Source: Ignavibacteriota bacterium
GTDB lineage: Bacteria > Bacteroidota > Ignavibacteria > Kapaibacteriales > UBA2268
Reading direction: 5' to 3'
DNA length: 64,000 nt
Assembly: GCA_019637995.1 (NCBI GenBank)
Contig: JAHBUQ010000001.1
Coordinates: forward strand, 434,001-498,000
A program made the translations under genes and the position numbers. Under the pieces are notes generated by a model. It saw nothing but the letters and a program-made list of their open reading frames with translations, searched no databases and was not told where the DNA came from. Below are positions 17,331 through 26,271 of this stretch, one piece after another (positions within the stretch are counted from its first letter, which is position 1; each line of letters begins with the position of its first letter).

Positions 17331-18437
17331 TTAATCGTCCTGGCAGAAAATAGTCTTATCTACAAATTTTGAACTCATCAGGCGAGCTACACCCATATAG
17401 CTTGGACTAAATGAAATACTGTCACCTACTTTATATTTTGTTGAGCCGTCGGGATTTTTATTATCTCCTAAGTCAAATACTGTAATATCTGATGTTGTAC
17501 CAATAAAACTGACATCTTCATCATTGGACTCAATATTTTCAATATTTACATCAAGAATTCCAAAATCAACAAGTGCTTTAGAGCTTGTTCCTTCATCATG
17601 CGATGAGTTGTCACCGGTATGTCCGACATTACCATCGCTAATTATCCCTTCAGGTAAATATTCTTTTTCCTCGATTTCAACAATAGTTGCCTCGACATTG
17701 AATGCATCAGTATGAAGTTCAAGAAATCGTTCATTATTAAGAGGAGAAACACCCAAAAATGCAGATTCACCAATTCGGAAATGATTGATTTCTTTAGGTA
17801 CTTTACCTTTTTCGATTAAAGGCAACGTGATTGATGTTCCACCAGAAATTAAATTTAGATTCTGATTAAATTTAATATCAATTAATTGCTTATAAAGCGA
17901 AAGTTGAAGTAATTTATCAAAAGTAGGCTCTATTCCGTACATACAGCCTAAATTAGTTCCTAAACCGACAATTTCGATATTAGGCAATTCAAATACATTC
18001 GAATAAAAATCAATTACATTTTCGTGTAGAATACCTTCACGAAGTTCACCCATCTCAATCATTATTATTGCTTTGTGGATTTTATTCCTCCTGGATGCTG
18101 CCTCATTAAGAACTACAAGTGTTTCTATTGATGTATTCATTGAAATATCTGCAACTTCGATTATTTCTTGTGCGTAATTAATTGCAGGTGGTTTGATATA
18201 CATAGTAATCACATCAGGATTCAGCTCTTTTACAGCTCTCAAACTTGATATTCTCGAATCACCAATTGAATGTATTCCACTTAAATTTCCGGATTTTATG
18301 ATTTCATTTAAAATTTTTTTATTGCCGGATAATACTTTAGAAATTAATGTCCACTTCTTATCATATTTTGCCATAAAATCATTTAGAATTTTAATATTTT
18401 CAATGATTTTGGCACTGCATATATTTAGTTGAGCCAC
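17331..18437 (-). CDS. Alanine/ornithine racemase-family PLP enzyme
   Basis: A 368-residue fold-type III PLP enzyme. The N-terminal barrel carries the Schiff-base lysine in LISKVLSGN (K34), and LISGGTSITLPLIEKG with HFRIGESAFLG match the phosphate-binding part of the alanine/ornithine racemase (YhfX/Orr) group. It lacks the standard alanine racemase C-terminal tyrosine signature that I would recognise, so an amino acid other than alanine is possible. The start is GTG at 18437, supported by GGAG ten bases upstream. It follows the acetyltransferase by 17 bases and is likely co-transcribed with it. Confidence 0.75.
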   Translation of the reverse strand: MAQLNICSAKIIENIKILNDFMAKYDKKWTLISKVLSGNKKILNEIIKSGNLSGIHSIGDSRISSLRAVKELNPDVITMYIKPPAINYAQEIIEVADISMNTSIETLVVLNEAASRRNKIHKAIIMIEMGELREGILHENVIDFYSNVFELPNIEIVGLGTNLGCMYGIEPTFDKLLQLSLYKQLIDIKFNQNLNLISGGTSITLPLIEKGKVPKEINHFRIGESAFLGVSPLNNERFLELHTDAFNVEATIVEIEEKEYLPEGIISDGNVGHTGDNSSHDEGTSSKALVDFGILDVNIENIESNDEDVSFIGTTSDITVFDLGDNKNPDGSTKYKVGDSISFSPSYMGVARLMSSKFVDKTIFCQDD

Positions 18438-18454
18438 TTTTGAAATTCTCCGAA

Positions 18455-18898
18455 TTATTTTTTATAACGCATTTCTGCATATTTTGTATTAAATCCAATT
18501 CTTTCGTATAGTCTCTTAGCAGGATTTTCATACTCAACGTGCAACTTAACATCACCTTCAGTTTCGCCTAAAGCGAAATCAATTATTTGAGCTCCAATTC
18601 CTTTGCCCCTTGTTGATTCATGAACAGCTACATAAACCAATATATTTTCGGGAATATATCCGCTCATTCCGGTCTTATTCATTATCAAAGCACCAATCAT
18701 GTTGGATTTATCATCCATACAAACCAGTGCAAATCCTCCTAAGCCGCCATTTTGCTTAAACGCAAAATCAAGACATTTTGAAATGGCTTCTTTGGAATCG
18801 CCAAATTTATCTAAATGCACATATAAAAAATCAATAAAATCTTGTTTCTTGATAACTTTTTCTAACTGCTGATAACTTTCTGTTTTGAATATTTTCAT
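18455..18898 (-). CDS. GNAT-family N-acetyltransferase
   Basis: A 147-residue acetyl-CoA-dependent transferase. The acetyl-CoA-binding motif A is visible as ILVYVAVHESTRGKGIGAQI, and motif B as VEYENPAKRLYERIGF, the usual C-terminal end of the fold. An AAGGA ribosome site lies 8 bases before the ATG. The substrate is unknown, but the next gene is an amino-acid racemase, so a D- or L-amino acid is a reasonable guess: D-amino-acid acetylation is a known partner activity to racemisation. That link is inference. Confidence 0.85.
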   Translation of the reverse strand: MKIFKTESYQQLEKVIKKQDFIDFLYVHLDKFGDSKEAISKCLDFAFKQNGGLGGFALVCMDDKSNMIGALIMNKTGMSGYIPENILVYVAVHESTRGKGIGAQIIDFALGETEGDVKLHVEYENPAKRLYERIGFNTKYAEMRYKK

Positions 18899-19331
18899 TG
18901 TTTTTTCCTTGAATAGTGTTTTAAAAATGCAATAATTTTACCATAGAATTTAATATTAACTATGGTTTGAATTCTGGATAATAATTTTTGTAATGTAACA
19001 ATAAACTAATTTTGTTACTAAGAAGTAAAAAATTAATAACAAGAAGATAACAATCGTCACAATCTTCGGTTGATTCAGGCATATCAGTTTAATAAATACT
19101 CTTTAGAGCACTATTATTTATTTGTTACACATATTAAGACTTCAAAAATACGCATTTATTTTGACATAAGCAAATTGATAACCATAAATTCAATTTATTG
19201 TGTATCAAATTGAAGATAATTCAACAAATAAAACTCATAATATTCAAAAAGACATAGAGAGTATCTTAAAAAAACTTCCGAAAGTTTTTTACCTTCGGAA
19301 GTTTCAATAATACACATTTAAATTATTATAC
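18899..19331. other. Intergenic region without a recognised gene
   Basis: A 433-base AT-rich gap between two minus-strand genes. Its right end holds the sppA terminator. Elsewhere only a weak imperfect inverted repeat (19171-19180 with 19203-19212, 9 of 10 pairs) was noticed. No ORF of note and no recognisable small RNA. Confidence 0.6.
19268..19304 (-). terminator. Rho-independent terminator after sppA
   Basis: A perfect 11-base-pair stem (19272-19282 with 19294-19304) is followed on the minus strand by a T run (the A run 19268-19274). It lies about 30 bases past the sppA stop. Confidence 0.85.
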
Positions 19332-21308
19332 TTATTTGATATTAATCATATAAGGCATAGCTACCATAGCACTTTCTCTACTTGAGATTTTTGATAATTC
19401 GAACATATATTTCATTTGTTGTCTGATGTCATCAGGAAGCATATTCCAGTTATTTATGAATGCTTCAGGAGTAAGCCCCATCATTTTAGCAAGTTCGAGC
19501 TTGAATTCTTCATCTTCTTTTTTATCTTCAAGACCCAATAAGCTCAATAATAATTGCATATCATCAACTTTTTCAGGATAGAATCTAACATAAACTTTTT
19601 TATCAAGAGGAATACCAAGGCGGTTTTTCACCATATCAATAGATGTATTTAAACCCCCAAGAGCATCAACAAGATTTCTTTCTTTTGCGTCTTCTCCGGT
19701 CCATACGCGACCTTTGGCAACCGAGCGTAATTCCTCATAAGTCATACCTCTGCTTTCGGCAGCACGCGTAATAAACCTGTCATAAATTCCTCTTGACAAG
19801 CCACGTAGCTTATCCATAGATTGTTTATCATAAGGAAACATTCCGTTCATAAACTGAGCAGCATTGCTAAGACTGATTGTATCTGCTGTCATACCTAATT
19901 TGCTCATAGTGCCGCTAACATTAGGAATAGCCATAACAACACCGATAGATCCGGTAATAGTTGCAGGGTGAGCGATAATAGTATCGCAAGCCATTGCCAT
20001 ATAGTAGCCGCCTGATGCAGCAACATCACTCATTGATGCATAAACCGGCTTTACACTTTTGGCACGTATAATTTCATCCCATATTTCTTCTGAGGCAATA
20101 ACAGAGCCACCAGGGCTGTCAATTCTAATAATTATAGCTTTTACTTTATCATTATTTCTTGCTTTTCTTAAGTTCCTTACAAAATCCCCTGAGCGAATTG
20201 TGTAATCACTGCTGAATCCATCGTCTGTATCTCTTCCTGAATTGATAGGACCGACACCATTAACTACTGCAATTTCAATATCTTTATCAAAAACATCTTC
20301 TTTAGTAGGTTTTAGGGTTGTAAGATAATCAGATACACCAACCAAATTTAGTTTACCTTTGAAATCCTTATTATAAAGATTTTCTTTATCATCCTGACTA
20401 ACAGTCAATTTCAGATTGTAAGGCTCATCATTAGCACGATATCTGATAAAATCGCGAACATTCAACTCGGTAGCAAATTCATCAATGAAACCTTCCGTAA
20501 GAAGAGAATCTGCTGTATAAATGCCCCTATTCATTACATCTGTGACTTTCTCTTCACTCATATTTCTGTGTTTTGCCACAGAAGAAACAAAATATTTGTT
20601 ACGCTGTTCAAGAATAACACGGATTTGGTGTTTGGCTGAATCTGTATATTTTGTTTGATTATACATATCTGCAGCTGACTTAAAGTCTTCATAATGCACT
20701 ACATGATAATCAATACCTATTTTCTCGAAAAATCCTTTCAAAAACAGTGAGGAAGCGCCAAAACCATTAAGTTCCATTATACCTTCGCCGGGCATAAATA
20801 TTGAGTCAGCCGGAAGTATATTGAAATATTGATTTTCTGCACCTACTTCCATAAATGCATAAATAAATTTTCCGGATTTCTTAAATTCTTCAAGAGCTTC
20901 CTGAAGTTCTAATGCTTTAGCCCAACCAAATGCCTCAAAATCTTGCTTAATATAAATGCCCTTGATTTTTTCGTCATCAGCAGCATTCTGAATAGCACGA
21001 ATTGTTTCAAAAAACGATGCTCCACTACTAGTACCGGTAAATGCTGAAAAAGGATTACTTTTTGCATATTCCTGCATTCCACCTTTGAAAGTCAGATATA
21101 GAACTGAATTGTTTTTCACTTCTACTTTTTGTTTTTCAAAAGATCCTCCAATCTGTGATATGATAACGGCAATAAAAACAAAGAATAGTGCTACTACCAC
21201 ACCAATAATCAATAAGGGAATCCACCAATTGCTCGTTCTTCTTCTTTGACTCCTGTGTGGAGGCGGATAAGCCGGCATTTTAGGCTGTTGTTGGTTCATA
21301 TCTTCCAT
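19332..21308 (-). CDS. sppA: Signal peptide peptidase SppA, long form
   Basis: A 658-residue membrane-anchored serine peptidase of the 67K type that digests signal peptides left in the membrane after secretion. A proline/arginine-rich cytoplasmic tail precedes one TM helix (about 28-52). Two tandem SppA (S49) domains follow. The Ser/Lys dyad is placed as K210 in EDFKSAADM (N-terminal domain) and S432 in AASGGYYMA (C-terminal domain), as in E. coli K209/S409. IDSPGGS and GSIGVV are also conserved. It is monocistronic and ends in a clear terminator. The divergent neighbour at 21471 is a PAP2-like enzyme. Confidence 0.93.
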   Translation of the reverse strand: MEDMNQQQPKMPAYPPPHRSQRRRTSNWWIPLLIIGVVVALFFVFIAVIISQIGGSFEKQKVEVKNNSVLYLTFKGGMQEYAKSNPFSAFTGTSSGASFFETIRAIQNAADDEKIKGIYIKQDFEAFGWAKALELQEALEEFKKSGKFIYAFMEVGAENQYFNILPADSIFMPGEGIMELNGFGASSLFLKGFFEKIGIDYHVVHYEDFKSAADMYNQTKYTDSAKHQIRVILEQRNKYFVSSVAKHRNMSEEKVTDVMNRGIYTADSLLTEGFIDEFATELNVRDFIRYRANDEPYNLKLTVSQDDKENLYNKDFKGKLNLVGVSDYLTTLKPTKEDVFDKDIEIAVVNGVGPINSGRDTDDGFSSDYTIRSGDFVRNLRKARNNDKVKAIIIRIDSPGGSVIASEEIWDEIIRAKSVKPVYASMSDVAASGGYYMAMACDTIIAHPATITGSIGVVMAIPNVSGTMSKLGMTADTISLSNAAQFMNGMFPYDKQSMDKLRGLSRGIYDRFITRAAESRGMTYEELRSVAKGRVWTGEDAKERNLVDALGGLNTSIDMVKNRLGIPLDKKVYVRFYPEKVDDMQLLLSLLGLEDKKEDEEFKLELAKMMGLTPEAFINNWNMLPDDIRQQMKYMFELSKISSRESAMVAMPYMINIK

Positions 21309-21470
21309 TTTACTTGTTCCTTATTTAATAAAAAGTTTAATTTATTTTAATTACGTTTATTTTTTGTCATTGTTTCAATTATAAAAATAAGTAAATTATC
21401 CCAACAAATACAATAACTTTTAATTATTTTTCTCATATAGTAATTTTTAGTCTAAAAATATGGTGAATTA

Positions 21471-22124
21471 ATGATTTGGAATAATATTAAAACAAATTGG
21501 CAAGTGGAATTAAGTAATAAAAAGTTTTTGCCTTATTTCATTTTTTCCGCTCTGAGTGTCGTAATCGGTTTATATATCTTCACTAGATTTTTAGCATTTG
21601 TTGAAGACCGGCCGGGTGTAATTTTGCCTGACCCGATTCTAGAATTATTCAATCCTGTTGATATTTCGTGGTTCACTTTTATAATAATGTATTCAACAGT
21701 GGTTATTGCAATTATCAGTTTGTTGCAATCGCCAAAAGCTCTTATACTTGGACTCCAGAGTTACGTTCTGATGCTTGCCATACGTATTTTAGCCATGTAT
21801 TCTATTCCGCTTGAAGCACCGGCTACAATTCTGCCGCTTATAGACCCGTTGGTCTCGGAAGTAGGTGTTGGCAAGTTGATGACTAAGGATTTATTCTTTT
21901 CCGGTCATACTGCAACGATTTATATAATGTATTTAGTATCGCAAAAAAAATCTTATAAAATATTTTTCCTGATTGCTACCATCATTATTGGATTTGCTGT
22001 TGTAATTCAGCACGTACACTATTCGGTAGATGTAATTGCAGCTCCATTTTTTGGTTATGGTGTGTATAGAGTCGTATATTTACTAAATACAAAGTATTGC
22101 TCAATTTTTAAATCAAACAAATAA
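21471..22124 (+). CDS. PAP2-like / sphingomyelin-synthase-type membrane protein
   Basis: A 217-residue polytopic membrane protein with about six hydrophobic helices. The motifs KDLFFSGHTA and VQHVHYSVDVIAAP provide the His-His-Asp triad of the PAP2_C (sphingomyelin-synthase-related) group, which transfers or removes lipid head-group phosphates. The C1 KxxxxxxRP motif of ordinary PAP2 enzymes is not apparent, which agrees with that subgroup. It stands alone, with sppA divergent upstream and a strong terminator downstream. The actual lipid substrate is unknown. Confidence 0.75.
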   Translation: MIWNNIKTNWQVELSNKKFLPYFIFSALSVVIGLYIFTRFLAFVEDRPGVILPDPILELFNPVDISWFTFIIMYSTVVIAIISLLQSPKALILGLQSYVLMLAIRILAMYSIPLEAPATILPLIDPLVSEVGVGKLMTKDLFFSGHTATIYIMYLVSQKKSYKIFFLIATIIIGFAVVIQHVHYSVDVIAAPFFGYGVYRVVYLLNTKYCSIFKSNK

Positions 22125-22187
22125 TACACACTTGATTATGTCTGGCAGTGGAGGATCTATAATTTAATGAAAAATTATTAAATATTC

Positions 22188-22233
22188 TTAGATGTCCAAA
22201 ATCATTTGTTTGATTGTTGGACATCTAATTTTT
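22188..22233 (+). terminator. Rho-independent terminator
   Basis: A perfect 12-base-pair stem (22188-22199 with 22217-22228) is followed by TTTTT, 63 bases after the PAP2-like gene stop. It may also serve the convergent PLP-enzyme gene. Confidence 0.85.
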
Positions 22234-22279
22234 AATAGAGAAGAGTTATTATTATGTTGTTATTAAGAAAAATTCCGGA

Positions 22280-23461
22280 TTAAATTCCTGCTAATCCTTT
22301 GTCCAGTGCAGCAATCAGGTCATCAGCATCTTCGATGCCGATAGCTATGCGAACAAGTCCATCGGTTATATGCGCTTGCTCGCGAGCTTCTTTGCCCATT
22401 GAATTGTGAGTCATTGATGCTGGATGCTGAATAAGCGATTCAACACCACCTAAGCTAACAGCAAGTACAAAAAGTTCTATTGTATCCATTAATTTTTTCC
22501 CGGCATCGTATCCGCCTTTTAATTCAAGTGCAATCATCGAGCCGTGACCGGTCATTTGTTTGAGTCCGAGTTCGTATTGTGGATGTGATTTTAGTCCGGG
22601 GAATCTTACCCAATCAACTTTTGGATGATTTTCAAGATATTCGGCTACTTTTTGGGCATTTTCAGCTTGTTTACGCACACGTAAAGCCAATGTCTTCAAA
22701 CCGCGATGAACAAGGAATGAATTGAAAGGATCAATTACACCACCTATTAAATTGGACATTTTCCTGAAATGTTTGTATTCGGCTATGTCATTTAATACGA
22801 CAATACCTGCAACAACATCAGCATGACCATTTAAAAATTTTGTCATTGAGTGCATGATATAGTCAGCACCAAACTCGAATGGACGTTGATATACCGGGCT
22901 CATGAAGGTGCTGTCAACAGAAAGTTTTGCACCACGGCAATGTGACATATCAGCTATTGCTTTGATATCTGCCATTATTAATGTTGGATTCCCGGGTGTT
23001 TCTATATGAACAAGCTTGGTATTTGGTTTGAAAGCTGCTTCAATCGCTGCTAAATTTGATGTATCAACAAAAGTAGTATCAACATTATAATGTGTGAACA
23101 AATCCTTCAAGATTGTTACAGTTGGACCATATACTGCTTCTGAACAAATTACATGATCGCCTGTTTTTAAGGTTGATGCAATGATTAGATGAACTGCAGC
23201 CATTCCGCTGGCGCATCCGATTGCTTTTACTCCGCCTTCCAACGCAGCAACAGCATCCTCCATAGCTTCTACAGTAGGATTACGCATTCTGGTATAAATA
23301 TAACCTTCTTCTTCACCATTGAAAAGTCTGGCGCCATGGTCAGCTGATTGGAATTTGAATGTTGATGTTTGAAAAATAGGGGTAACTACTGCACCTTCAG
23401 GGCTTTCTTTTAAGCCGGCATGAACGCAAATTGTGTCAATATTTAAACTATGATGACTCAC
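22280..23461 (-). CDS. Trans-sulfuration PLP enzyme (cystathionine/methionine gamma-lyase family)
   Basis: A 393-residue fold-type I PLP enzyme of the Cys/Met metabolism family. Landmarks are YIYTRMRNPT, the phosphate-binding ASGMAAV, the Tyr stacking on PLP (Y111) and Schiff-base lysine HSMTKFLNG (K208). At the position where methionine gamma-lyases have a catalytic Cys after the YG pair, this enzyme has Pro113, so a strict methionine gamma-lyase call is not warranted; cystathionine gamma-lyase/synthase or homocysteine synthase-like activity is possible. The start is GTG, backed by AGGAG nine bases upstream. A possible promoter lies just upstream. Confidence 0.83.
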   Translation of the reverse strand: MSHHSLNIDTICVHAGLKESPEGAVVTPIFQTSTFKFQSADHGARLFNGEEEGYIYTRMRNPTVEAMEDAVAALEGGVKAIGCASGMAAVHLIIASTLKTGDHVICSEAVYGPTVTILKDLFTHYNVDTTFVDTSNLAAIEAAFKPNTKLVHIETPGNPTLIMADIKAIADMSHCRGAKLSVDSTFMSPVYQRPFEFGADYIMHSMTKFLNGHADVVAGIVVLNDIAEYKHFRKMSNLIGGVIDPFNSFLVHRGLKTLALRVRKQAENAQKVAEYLENHPKVDWVRFPGLKSHPQYELGLKQMTGHGSMIALELKGGYDAGKKLMDTIELFVLAVSLGGVESLIQHPASMTHNSMGKEAREQAHITDGLVRIAIGIEDADDLIAALDKGLAGI

Positions 23462-23787
23462 TTAATTTATCTCCTAAAAAATTAAAGCAAAATTATTTTT
23501 TTGCTCAAAAATAAAATACAAACTTAATATTAACTTTTTTAATATCAAAATATTATTCAGAAATAATTAAATTAATTCCAAAAAGGATAATATATATACT
23601 AAGCCATTATAATAATAATACTTTGTAAGTATTTTAATTTATTCTCAAATGGATTGAATCCTTTAAGGAGTTATGAATTTTGCTGGTTTGCATTATTGCC
23701 AAAAATCTTTCAAGTGCAATTCAATTTGTTTTTAATCGTAAACTAAATTCTTTTGTTTTACAAAATTTCAAAAACTAACAAATCAAT
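23462..23787. other. Divergent intergenic region before topA
   Basis: A 326-base AT-rich gap. It contains a candidate minus-strand promoter near its left end. No ORF, hairpin or RNA gene was recognised, and no exact TAnnTTTG was found on the plus strand before topA. Confidence 0.6.
23488..23522 (-). promoter_or_regulatory. Possible Bacteroidota-type promoter
   Basis: On the minus strand, TAATTTTG (23495-23488) fits TAnnTTTG and TTTG (23522-23519) lies 23 bases upstream, at the long end of the accepted spacing. The start codon follows 26 bases on. Confidence 0.45.
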
Positions 23788-26121
23788 ATGAGTGTTGAAA
23801 AAAAAATAAAATCACTGGTCATTGTGGAATCGCCGGCAAAAGCCAAGACCATAGAGAAATTATTGGGTAAAGATTTTTATGTTACTTCGAGTGTAGGACA
23901 TATTCGTGACCTTCCTAAAAAGGAAATGTCTATAGATATTAAAAAAGGCTTCATACCAAATTACGAAATTTCTCCGGAAAAGAAGAAAACAGTATCTGAA
24001 TTAAAAAAATTAGTAAAAGAAAGTGAAACTGTATGGCTTGCTACCGATGAGGACCGCGAGGGTGAGGCAATTGCATGGCATTTGTGTGAAGCTCTTGGAC
24101 TTGATTATAAAAAAACAAAGCGCATAGTGTTTCACGAAATTACTAAAACAGCTATCAGTAAAGCTATCCAAAATCCAAGAATCATAGATAAGAATCTGGT
24201 TGATGCCCAGCAGGCAAGGCGTGTTCTGGATCGCCTTGTTGGTTACGAACTTTCGCCTGTTCTTTGGAAGAAGGTCAAGAAAGGACTGTCTGCAGGAAGA
24301 GTTCAGTCTGTTGCGGTGAGATTAATTGTCGAAAGAGAGCGTGAGATAGAAGATTTTAAATCAGAAGCTTCTTTTAGAATTATTGGTGAATTTCTGACTG
24401 AAGAGAATAAAAAATTCAATGCTGAATTAAAAAAACGCTTCAAATCTCTTGAAGAGGCAGAGAAATTTTTAAATCATATCAAAAATTCGACTTTTACTGT
24501 GTCAGATTTGATTGTGAAGCCGAGCAAGAAATCACCTTCACCTCCATTTACAACTTCTACTCTCCAGCAGGAAGCCAGCCGCAAATTAGGTTTCTCGGTA
24601 AAGCAGACTATGATAGTTGCTCAAAAATTATACGAATCCGGAAAGATAACTTATATGAGAACTGATTCGTTAAATTTATCTGATGATGCTCTCAATAATG
24701 CAAAAGATTTTATTTCAAGTGAGTTTGGCAAGAATTATTCAAACCTTAGAAAATTTAAAACCAAGAACGAATCAGCACAGGAAGCACACGAAGCAATCCG
24801 ACCAACTGATATTTCTGCATCTGAAATCAAAGGTGAAAGAGACCAGTCAAGATTATACGAATTAATATGGAAAAGAACTGTAGCAAGTCAGATGGCTGAT
24901 GCTGAACTTGAAAAAACGACCGCTAATATTGAAATTTCAAATTCTGAAGAGCTTTTTGTAGCAACAGGCGAAGTTATCAAATTTGATGGCTTTCTGAAGG
25001 TTTATATTGAAAGTTCGGATGAGGATAATGGCGAAGAAAATGGGTCAAAAATGCTGCCGAAAATAAGGCAAGGTGAAAATCCTGAAAGAGAAAAAATCAC
25101 CGGCAGACAGGTTTTCAAGAATCCACCTGCCAGATATACAGAAGCAAGTTTGGTGAAAAAGTTGGAAGAATTGAGTATTGGAAGGCCATCTACTTACGCT
25201 CCGACAATTTCAACTATTCAGGACAGAGGCTATGTTGAGAAGGGTGACCGTGAAGGTAAAATCAGAGAATACTTTACTCTTGAGCTGGCAGAAAATCAGG
25301 TTACAATCACAAAAAAATCTGAGACAACAGGCAGTGAAAGAGCAAAATTATTTCCAACTGATATGGGATTAGTTGTAAATGATTTCTTGGTTAAATTTTT
25401 TCCGGTAGTTGTGGATTTTAATTTTACTGCAAAAGTAGAGGAAGAATTTGATGAGATAGCTGAAGGAAAAATTGAGTGGCAGAGTATGATAGCAGGATTT
25501 TATCATCCTTTTCACAAAACAATTGAAAGTTCAGACGGTATTTCTCGTGAAGAAGCCGTCCAATCGCGCGAACTTGGTACTGATCCTAAATCAGGACGTC
25601 CAATTTATGTAAAAATCGGTCCATACGGTCCTATGTTTCAGCTAGGCGATAAAGAAGACATTGAAAAACCCAAGTTTGCATCTCTTCCAAAAGGTATGAG
25701 AATGGAGCAAGCAACAATATCTGATGCTCTTCAGTATTTTGCCCTCCCAAGAAAAGTTGGTTTAGCTTCTGACGGCAGCGAAATTACAGCTCAGATAGGA
25801 AGATTCGGACCTTATGTTAAGTTAGGGTCAATCTTTGCATCTATAAGCGAAGATGAAATATTTACTATCACACCTGAAGAAGCAGAAGCAAGAGTCAATG
25901 CAAAAAAAGAATCATCACAAGGTGCAAATATTAAAGAATTTCCTTTAAATGATAATATCAAAGTCAAGAAAGGTAGATTTGGTCCTTATGTTACCGATGG
26001 AAAAACAAATGCAAAGATTCCTAAAGGTACAGAGCCTGCTTCATTAACTTTGGAAGAATGTTTAGCATTGATAGAGAATTCGTCTTCTAAAAAGAAAACA
26101 ACCCGCCGAGCAAAAGCATAA
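23788..26121 (+). CDS. topA: DNA topoisomerase I
   Basis: A 777-residue type IA topoisomerase that relaxes negative supercoils. The Toprim domain is at the N-terminus (VIVESPAKAKTIEK, and TDEDREGEAIAWH with the metal-binding acidic residues). The catalytic tyrosine is Y289 in TYMRTDS. GLSAGRVQSVA and RPSTYAPTI are conserved family segments. The C-terminus has several glycine/lysine repeats (VKIGPYGPMFQLG, AQIGRFGPYVKLG, VKKGRFGPYV) in place of the Cys4 zinc fingers of E. coli TopA, then a basic tail. It is monocistronic, with its own terminator. Confidence 0.96.
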   Translation: MSVEKKIKSLVIVESPAKAKTIEKLLGKDFYVTSSVGHIRDLPKKEMSIDIKKGFIPNYEISPEKKKTVSELKKLVKESETVWLATDEDREGEAIAWHLCEALGLDYKKTKRIVFHEITKTAISKAIQNPRIIDKNLVDAQQARRVLDRLVGYELSPVLWKKVKKGLSAGRVQSVAVRLIVEREREIEDFKSEASFRIIGEFLTEENKKFNAELKKRFKSLEEAEKFLNHIKNSTFTVSDLIVKPSKKSPSPPFTTSTLQQEASRKLGFSVKQTMIVAQKLYESGKITYMRTDSLNLSDDALNNAKDFISSEFGKNYSNLRKFKTKNESAQEAHEAIRPTDISASEIKGERDQSRLYELIWKRTVASQMADAELEKTTANIEISNSEELFVATGEVIKFDGFLKVYIESSDEDNGEENGSKMLPKIRQGENPEREKITGRQVFKNPPARYTEASLVKKLEELSIGRPSTYAPTISTIQDRGYVEKGDREGKIREYFTLELAENQVTITKKSETTGSERAKLFPTDMGLVVNDFLVKFFPVVVDFNFTAKVEEEFDEIAEGKIEWQSMIAGFYHPFHKTIESSDGISREEAVQSRELGTDPKSGRPIYVKIGPYGPMFQLGDKEDIEKPKFASLPKGMRMEQATISDALQYFALPRKVGLASDGSEITAQIGRFGPYVKLGSIFASISEDEIFTITPEEAEARVNAKKESSQGANIKEFPLNDNIKVKKGRFGPYVTDGKTNAKIPKGTEPASLTLEECLALIENSSSKKKTTRRAKA

Positions 26122-26141
26122 TATTTTTGATAAATTTGAAC

Positions 26142-26178
26142 AAAAGCATATAATTCAGATTGAGTTATATGCTTTTTT
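26142..26178 (+). terminator. Rho-independent terminator after topA
   Basis: A 12-base-pair stem (26142-26153 with 26165-26176) runs into a T tract at 26173-26178, about 20 bases after the topA stop. Confidence 0.85.
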
Positions 26179-26271
26179 CCAGTTAAATGAAACATTTTTG
26201 AGATTTATGTGTCTTAATGTTAAGATATTTGCAATAATAATTATTTCTAATAAATATATATAAAAAGTAAT

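Noticed and set aside
19171..19212. Imperfect inverted repeat in the 18899-19331 gap
   Set aside because: One mismatch and a 22-base AT-rich loop; not distinguishable from chance in such AT-rich DNA.
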